This document shows positions 60,490-64,000 of a stretch of 64,000 nucleotides of DNA, in pieces. The DNA is from CAVRTJ01 sp964507185 (GTDB taxonomy: Bacteria; Acidobacteriota; UBA4820; DSQY01): positions 15,790 to 79,789 of the forward strand of contig CAZDOY010000012.1 of assembly GCA_964507185.1 (NCBI GenBank), given 5' to 3'. Each line of letters opens with the position of its first letter. The stretch's first letter is position 1. The position numbers and the translations under genes were made by a program. The notes beneath the pieces were generated by a model. It made no database searches. It was not told the DNA's origin and saw nothing but the letters and a program-made list of their open reading frames with translations.

Positions 60490-60639
60490 CAACGGGCGTG
60501 TCGAGTGGGCCTTTTTAGGGGTAACCAAGTTCTCACATCGGGAACACACCGCCGCTGCGAGGAGCCTTGCGCGTTCTCCACATCAGCTAAGGGGTGCCGC
60601 CTCGCGCCCCGGTTTCCACCCGACAGAGATAGGGATATC

Positions 60640-61203
60640 TCAGAATCGCTTCTGGCCGCGCTCCCTGTTGATGCCGGAGAAGAGCTTATGATAGAGATCC
60701 ATGGCGTGCGAAACGGCATTCACGGCCTCTTCCGGTCCGAAGAAGTCTTGAACGAGAACTTCCTTCCGTTCGAGTTTCTTGTAGTCCTCGAAAAAGCTGC
60801 GCAGTTCCTCGAGTCGGTGCGGGGGGAGCTGACGGATGTCCGTGTAGGAGCGGTACTCGGGATCGTCAAGGTGGATGCAGATGATCTTCTCGTCGTCGTC
60901 TCCCTGGTCCACCATCTTCATCATGCCGATGGGGCGGGCCCTCAGGATGCTCAGCGGGTAGACCTTCTCCTGCATGAGCACGAGGACGTCAAGTGGGTCG
61001 TGGTCGTCGCCGATGGTCTGCGGAATGAAACCGTAGTTGGCCGGGTAGAACACAGACGAGTATAAGATTCGGTCGACTCTCAGAAGGCCCGTTTCCTTGT
61101 CCAATTCGTACTTGACCTTCGTCCCCTTCGGGATCTCGATCACCGATTGGAATTCTCTGGGGGCCTCCGAGCCGATGGGGACGTCGTGCCATGGGTTGGT
61201 CAT
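60640..61203 (-). CDS. ppa: Inorganic pyrophosphatase, family I
   Basis: A 187-residue soluble enzyme hydrolysing pyrophosphate to phosphate. FYPANYGFIPQT and the signature GDDHDPLDVLVLM with its metal-binding Asp residues are present, as are GMMKMVDQGDDDEKIICI and FFEDYKKLE. GAGGAG precedes ATG 61203. Single-gene unit by appearance. Confidence 0.95.
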   Translation of the reverse strand: MTNPWHDVPIGSEAPREFQSVIEIPKGTKVKYELDKETGLLRVDRILYSSVFYPANYGFIPQTIGDDHDPLDVLVLMQEKVYPLSILRARPIGMMKMVDQGDDDEKIICIHLDDPEYRSYTDIRQLPPHRLEELRSFFEDYKKLERKEVLVQDFFGPEEAVNAVSHAMDLYHKLFSGINRERGQKRF

Positions 61204-61325
61204 GAATTTCTCCTCTCTTCATGCTCCCTCGTCTGGGTAACCCCCCCACCGGCAAGATTATTGCTCGAAGCGGTCCGGGCGATCAACGGTGGGCCGCGGC
61301 GACCATGTGTCGCCTTGCTTCTGGC

Positions 61326-61355
61326 TTGACAGGCGCGCCTGGGGTCGCCTATGAT
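61326..61355 (+). promoter_or_regulatory. Promoter of tRNA-Val
   Basis: TTGACA (61326-61331), 18 bases, TATGAT (61350-61355), placing the start about six bases before the tRNA. Confidence 0.78.
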
Positions 61356-61367
61356 CTTCCTGCCCGT

Positions 61368-61442
61368 GGGCGATTAACTCAGCGGGAGAGTACTACCTTC
61401 ACACGGTAGGAGTCACAGGTTCGAATCCTGTATCGCCCACCA
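61368..61442 (+). tRNA. tRNA-Val (anticodon CAC)
   Basis: Complete cloverleaf: acceptor GGGCGAT / ATCGCCC, D arm with ACTCAGCGGGAGAGT, anticodon stem CTACC / GGTAG around loop TTCACAC (anticodon CAC), T arm ACAGGTTCGAATCCTGT, discriminator A and encoded CCA. Reads GUG. Confidence 0.96.
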
Positions 61443-61457
61443 TCCTTTGCGCTGACC

Positions 61458-61485
61458 GGGAGGCCGAAAGGCCTCCCTTCGTTTT
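61458..61485 (+). terminator. Rho-independent terminator after tRNA-Val
   Basis: GGGAGGCC (61458-61465), GAAA loop, GGCCTCCC (61470-61477), followed by TTCGTTTT. Confidence 0.85.
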
Positions 61486-61574
61486 AGGTGGTCGAGTGAT
61501 CCCGCGATCGGGTGATCTGATAAGGGCGGCCCGCCTTACGGGGCGGGCACATCTATTCGTGCTATTTTAGAGCC

Positions 61575-62063
61575 ATGAGCGGCAGAACGGTTACGCTCGT
61601 TGGGTTCATGGGCAGCGGGAAGAGCACCGTCGGACGGGTGCTGGCCATGCGGCTGAAATGGCCCTTCAAGGACACGGATTCCGTCATCGAAGATTTGGAG
61701 GGTCTCTCCATCGCCGAGATTTTCACGCAGAAGGGAGAGCCTTACTTCAGGGACCTCGAACGCAGGGTTATCCTCTCGACCCCCGAGGAAGGCGAAAGGG
61801 TCATGGCGGTGGGTGGCGGCGGTTACACGGAGGAGACCATCCCGTCGCTGAACAGGCTTGGGCCGACGATTCACCTCGACCTTTCTTTCGATGACGTGCA
61901 GAAACGCATTTCAAACGATCCCCGCCGTCCCCTGTCAGGCGCCGGGGGCTTGTTCGGGCTGTTCATCAGACGGAAGCGCTTCTACGCCCGCGCCAGGCAC
62001 AGGGTTTGGACGGGGGGCCTCACCGTGGACGAGGTGGTTGACGCCATCCTGAGGCTGATATAA
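61575..62063 (+). CDS. aroK: Shikimate kinase
   Basis: A 162-residue P-loop kinase phosphorylating shikimate in aromatic amino acid synthesis. Walker A GFMGSGKST, substrate-binding DTD (FKDTDSVIE), GEPYFRDLERRV, GGGGYTEE, and lid arginines in DPRRPLSG. Slightly short, but all boxes are present. The start ATG 61575 has no clear ribosome site, so it may be leaderless or use a weak site. Confidence 0.93.
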   Translation: MSGRTVTLVGFMGSGKSTVGRVLAMRLKWPFKDTDSVIEDLEGLSIAEIFTQKGEPYFRDLERRVILSTPEEGERVMAVGGGGYTEETIPSLNRLGPTIHLDLSFDDVQKRISNDPRRPLSGAGGLFGLFIRRKRFYARARHRVWTGGLTVDEVVDAILRLI

Positions 62064-62088
62064 TCTTGCCCTCAACCAGGGGGAGAGT

Positions 62089-62838
62089 TTGGCGAAGAAG
62101 CGCTATCTGATTCTCTCGGACATTCACTCAAACGAGCAGGCTCTCCAGGCCGTTTTCAGCACCGTCAAGCGGCGCCGGTACGAGAGCGTGCTGTGTATGG
62201 GCGACCTGGTGGGCTATGGGGCCAGCCCCAACGCCGTTTTGAGCCGTCTGCGCAGGTTGCCGCGGTTCGTGTCGGTTCGCGGCAATCATGACAAGGTGTG
62301 CATAGGCATCGAGGACGGCGAAAACTTCAACGGTTCGGCTCTCAAGGCCGCAAAGTGGACATCCGGGAGGTTGACGAAGCCCAACAGGGAATTTCTGAGC
62401 CGGCTGCCCAAAGGCCCCAGGGAAGTCCTGCCCGGCGTCTGGATCGCCCACGGATCGTTCGTGGACGAGGACACCTACATGTTCTCCGATTTCGACGCCT
62501 ATCAGGCCTTCGAGACGGGGTCCTTCAAGGTGTGCTTTTTCGGTCACACCCATTACCCCGTTGTGTACGTGCAGACGGCGGCGGGGATCGACGCCCTCCC
62601 CCTGGACGGGAGCATGAAGGAACTCATTCTGGAACCCCAGGCCAGATACCTCATCAATCCCGGCTCCGTCGGCCAGCCCAGGGACCGGGATCCGCGGGCC
62701 GGCTTCGCGGAGTTCTATCCGGAGAGCCGGCGGGTTGTCTTCTACCGGGTGGACTACAATGCGCAGGAGGCGGCCCAGAAGATAACCAGGTCCGGCCTGC
62801 CCGAAAACCTCGGCAACCGCCTGTTGGTAGGAACGTGA
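62089..62838 (+). CDS. Calcineurin-like metallophosphoesterase
   Basis: A 249-residue phosphoesterase of the YfcE/MJ0936-like group. Metal ligands in SDIHSNEQALQAV, MGDLVGYGASPN, VRGNHDKV, IAHGSF and FFGHTHYPV; then NPGSVGQPRDRDPRAGFAEF. TTG start at 62089 just after GGGGGAG. Its stop overlaps the GTG of the next small gene by four bases. Substrate unknown (family includes cyclic nucleotide and diadenosine phosphatases). Confidence 0.9.
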   Translation: MAKKRYLILSDIHSNEQALQAVFSTVKRRRYESVLCMGDLVGYGASPNAVLSRLRRLPRFVSVRGNHDKVCIGIEDGENFNGSALKAAKWTSGRLTKPNREFLSRLPKGPREVLPGVWIAHGSFVDEDTYMFSDFDAYQAFETGSFKVCFFGHTHYPVVYVQTAAGIDALPLDGSMKELILEPQARYLINPGSVGQPRDRDPRAGFAEFYPESRRVVFYRVDYNAQEAAQKITRSGLPENLGNRLLVGT

Positions 62839-63095
62839 CCAGCGGGGTCAATCAGTCTCACACGCATGGGAACATCGTCTACCACGTCCAGATCGAGGAC
62901 CTGGAAGAAAGCCGCGTCCTGGACGTACGGGTCTACGTCAGCGGGCGCATTGTTTTCCACAAGCGCCACGCCTACGGCCTCTTCGTTGAGAATATCTCCG
63001 ACCCGCAAAGTCTACAGACGATGGTCAAGGATGAGATCGAGAAAATCCTCGCGCTCGTAAAAGCCGCCATCGACCGCGGACGCATAAAGGCCTGA
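62835..63095 (+). CDS. Small protein coupled to phosphoesterase, unknown function
   Basis: An 86-residue soluble protein starting from GTG at 62835, overlapping the phosphoesterase stop by four bases (GTGA), strongly suggesting coupling. Contains a beta-rich first half (GNIVYHVQIEDLEESRVLDVRVYVSGRIVFHK) and a C-terminal helix (LQTMVKDEIEKILALVKAAI). No family recognised. May be a partner of the phosphoesterase. Confidence 0.7.
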   Translation: MTSGVNQSHTHGNIVYHVQIEDLEESRVLDVRVYVSGRIVFHKRHAYGLFVENISDPQSLQTMVKDEIEKILALVKAAIDRGRIKA

Positions 63096-64000
63096 CTGCA
63101 GGTGGGATTTTGAATCTGGGATTTCGGATTTGACTGCGGCAGGGGGCAGACCTTCGAAGCAGGGATGATCTGAGGCCTGGGACGGGCCGGCGGGAAGGTG
63201 GAAGTCGAAAGGCGCAAGTGGACGACGCCTGGGGGCGAGCCTTCGAAGATCGGCCCGCGTCTAAACACCAGACACGAAATGCTTAATCTCACCGCTGATG
63301 GGCGGAGGACGCAGAGAAGAAAACGAGGACCTTGGTTCCTGCGACGGCAGGTTGCCGGTCTTCGAAGGCCTTCATGCACCTTCACTCTTCACTCTTTACC
63401 ATAGAGGCCACAGAGCACACGGAGAGCTGAGAACGGGGGGCGAGTCTTAAGTTCTGATCTGATGGACCCTCCCCTAGGGCGCTGCGCGCGCTGTAGCGGC
63501 CGATTCCCGCAGGCCGGCCTCTTTACCTGTTTGCTCTCCACAGACAGTCCAAGCGCGCATTGGCGCCGGCTTTCGATGCGAAGCATCGGAAGCCGCGTCC
63601 CGACGCGAGTGGGCCAGTCCGCGCGAAGGGCAAGATGACCACACCGCAGGCGTACTTGTGTACGTCTAGGATGCGGGCATCGCAGGCCGACAAAGAGGAT
63701 GGTCCGCTCCCGTCGGCGCTTCTCCGGAGGGTGGGGGATGCAACCGTCGATTCTGCACAAGGCGGCGGTGCGCGAAGCGCCGATCGGGCATGACCGGGGC
63801 AGGCGGGAATCCCGATCAAAGACCTCCCCCCAGCGGGCTTCACGATCTGCCACGGCGTGGCCGATTGCAGGGTGCCGCAGGCAACCCGCGACCGTGCCCC
63901 TGAAGTTCGAGCTCTCCGTGACTTTCGTCTCCTAATTAGCTCTTGCGCACAAACGTGCAGTCTTCGAAGGCATGTCCCCGATTCGATCAATGGATCACTC
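63096..64000. repeat. Mosaic intergenic repeat island 5 (window end, no gene)
   Basis: Contains ATTTTGAATCTGGGATTTCGG units (63108-63130), CTTCGAAG palindromes near 63155, 63241, 63360 and 63963, a CACCGCTGATGGGCGGAGGACGCAGAG unit (63290-63316), and the inverted copy of the 29-kb repeat (core 63568-63714, weaker similarity to about 63800). No coding frame here is supported. Confidence 0.82.
63568..63714 (-). repeat. Dispersed 147-bp repeat, copy B (inverted relative to copy A)
   Basis: Reverse complement aligns with 29041-29185, roughly 85% identical by eye. It ends in a hairpin (GGCTTTCGATGC-gaa-GCATCGGAAGCC, 63568-63594), which is conserved in copy A with the mismatch position moved to the other arm. 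Confidence 0.85.

Noticed and set aside
63523..63990. Long frame on the minus strand in the end repeat, similar to one at 29062-29463
   Set aside because: Similarity exists at DNA level with changes at all codon positions and a frame-shifting indel, so it is a repeat and not a protein family.

Overview
The window reads as a high-G+C (about 60-65% by eye) Gram-negative chromosome, almost certainly a metagenome or draft assembly, because a run of exactly 100 Ns (2366-2465) interrupts a gene. Outer-membrane components (TonB receptor, TolC-type channel, beta-barrel), a menaquinone gene of the futalosine route (mqnD), a eukaryote-type citrate synthase, ACR3/ArsM/ArsP arsenic genes and many two-component proteins suggest an Acidobacteriota (Holophagae-like) or Desulfobacterota/Desulfuromonadia bacterium. 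That placement is inference; there is no rRNA here.

Layout. 35-3011 (-): metallo-hydrolase, pseudo-receiver, SDR epimerase and a Ca/Na-type antiporter broken by the gap. 3163-7740 (-): a TetR-controlled tripartite drug efflux operon (tetR-tolC-emrA-emrB) with a near-perfect operator lying inside its promoter. 8061-13498: DUF4139 protein, citrate synthase, a Gly/Ser-linker secreted protein and a small unknown. 13695-19169 (+): endonuclease III, hydrolase-TPR fusion, cysteine synthase/CBS plus cystathionine gamma-synthase/lyase, and a zinc-free MDR oxidoreductase. 19305-24399: outer-membrane barrel, YitT protein, lone TorD-type chaperone, thioredoxin-like microprotein, CDF metal exporter, FKBP. 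24490-28761 (+): MacA/LolD/two-permease ABC exporter.

29606-35312 (-): two adjacent arsenic operons, arsR-trx-fmdE-arsP and arsR-ACR3-arsC-arsM, each with a clear sigma70-type promoter. Methylation by ArsM and export of methylated arsenite by ArsP would join the two functionally. 35546-42033 (+): cobalamin adenosyltransferase, NicO-like transporter, site-2 protease, acyltransferase, tandem HD/HD-GYP protein and a GGDEF cyclase. 42154-49938 (-): SEC-C microprotein, TMEM14 protein, a DnaA-box-like cluster, RNase III, ExeA-like ATPase, a minimal CheA-CheY pair, MqnD, thioesterase and a CopD-like membrane protein. 50163-52467 (+): class V aminotransferase and transglutaminase-like lipoprotein.

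52486-60489 (-) is the most unusual block: a tightly packed six-gene operon of TonB receptor, PF04392-type binding protein, canonical sensor kinase, receiver, a double-receiver protein with a dead kinase (His replaced by Gln) and a degenerate receiver/HD-GYP protein. It has its own promoter with a palindrome at the start site. The window ends with pyrophosphatase, tRNA-Val, shikimate kinase, a phosphoesterase with a coupled small protein, and a repeat-filled tail.

A mosaic of short dispersed repeats (many centred on CCTTCGAAGG) fills the intergenic regions near 7.8, 13.5, 29, 31.8 and 63 kb, and the arsenic block is flanked by such islands.
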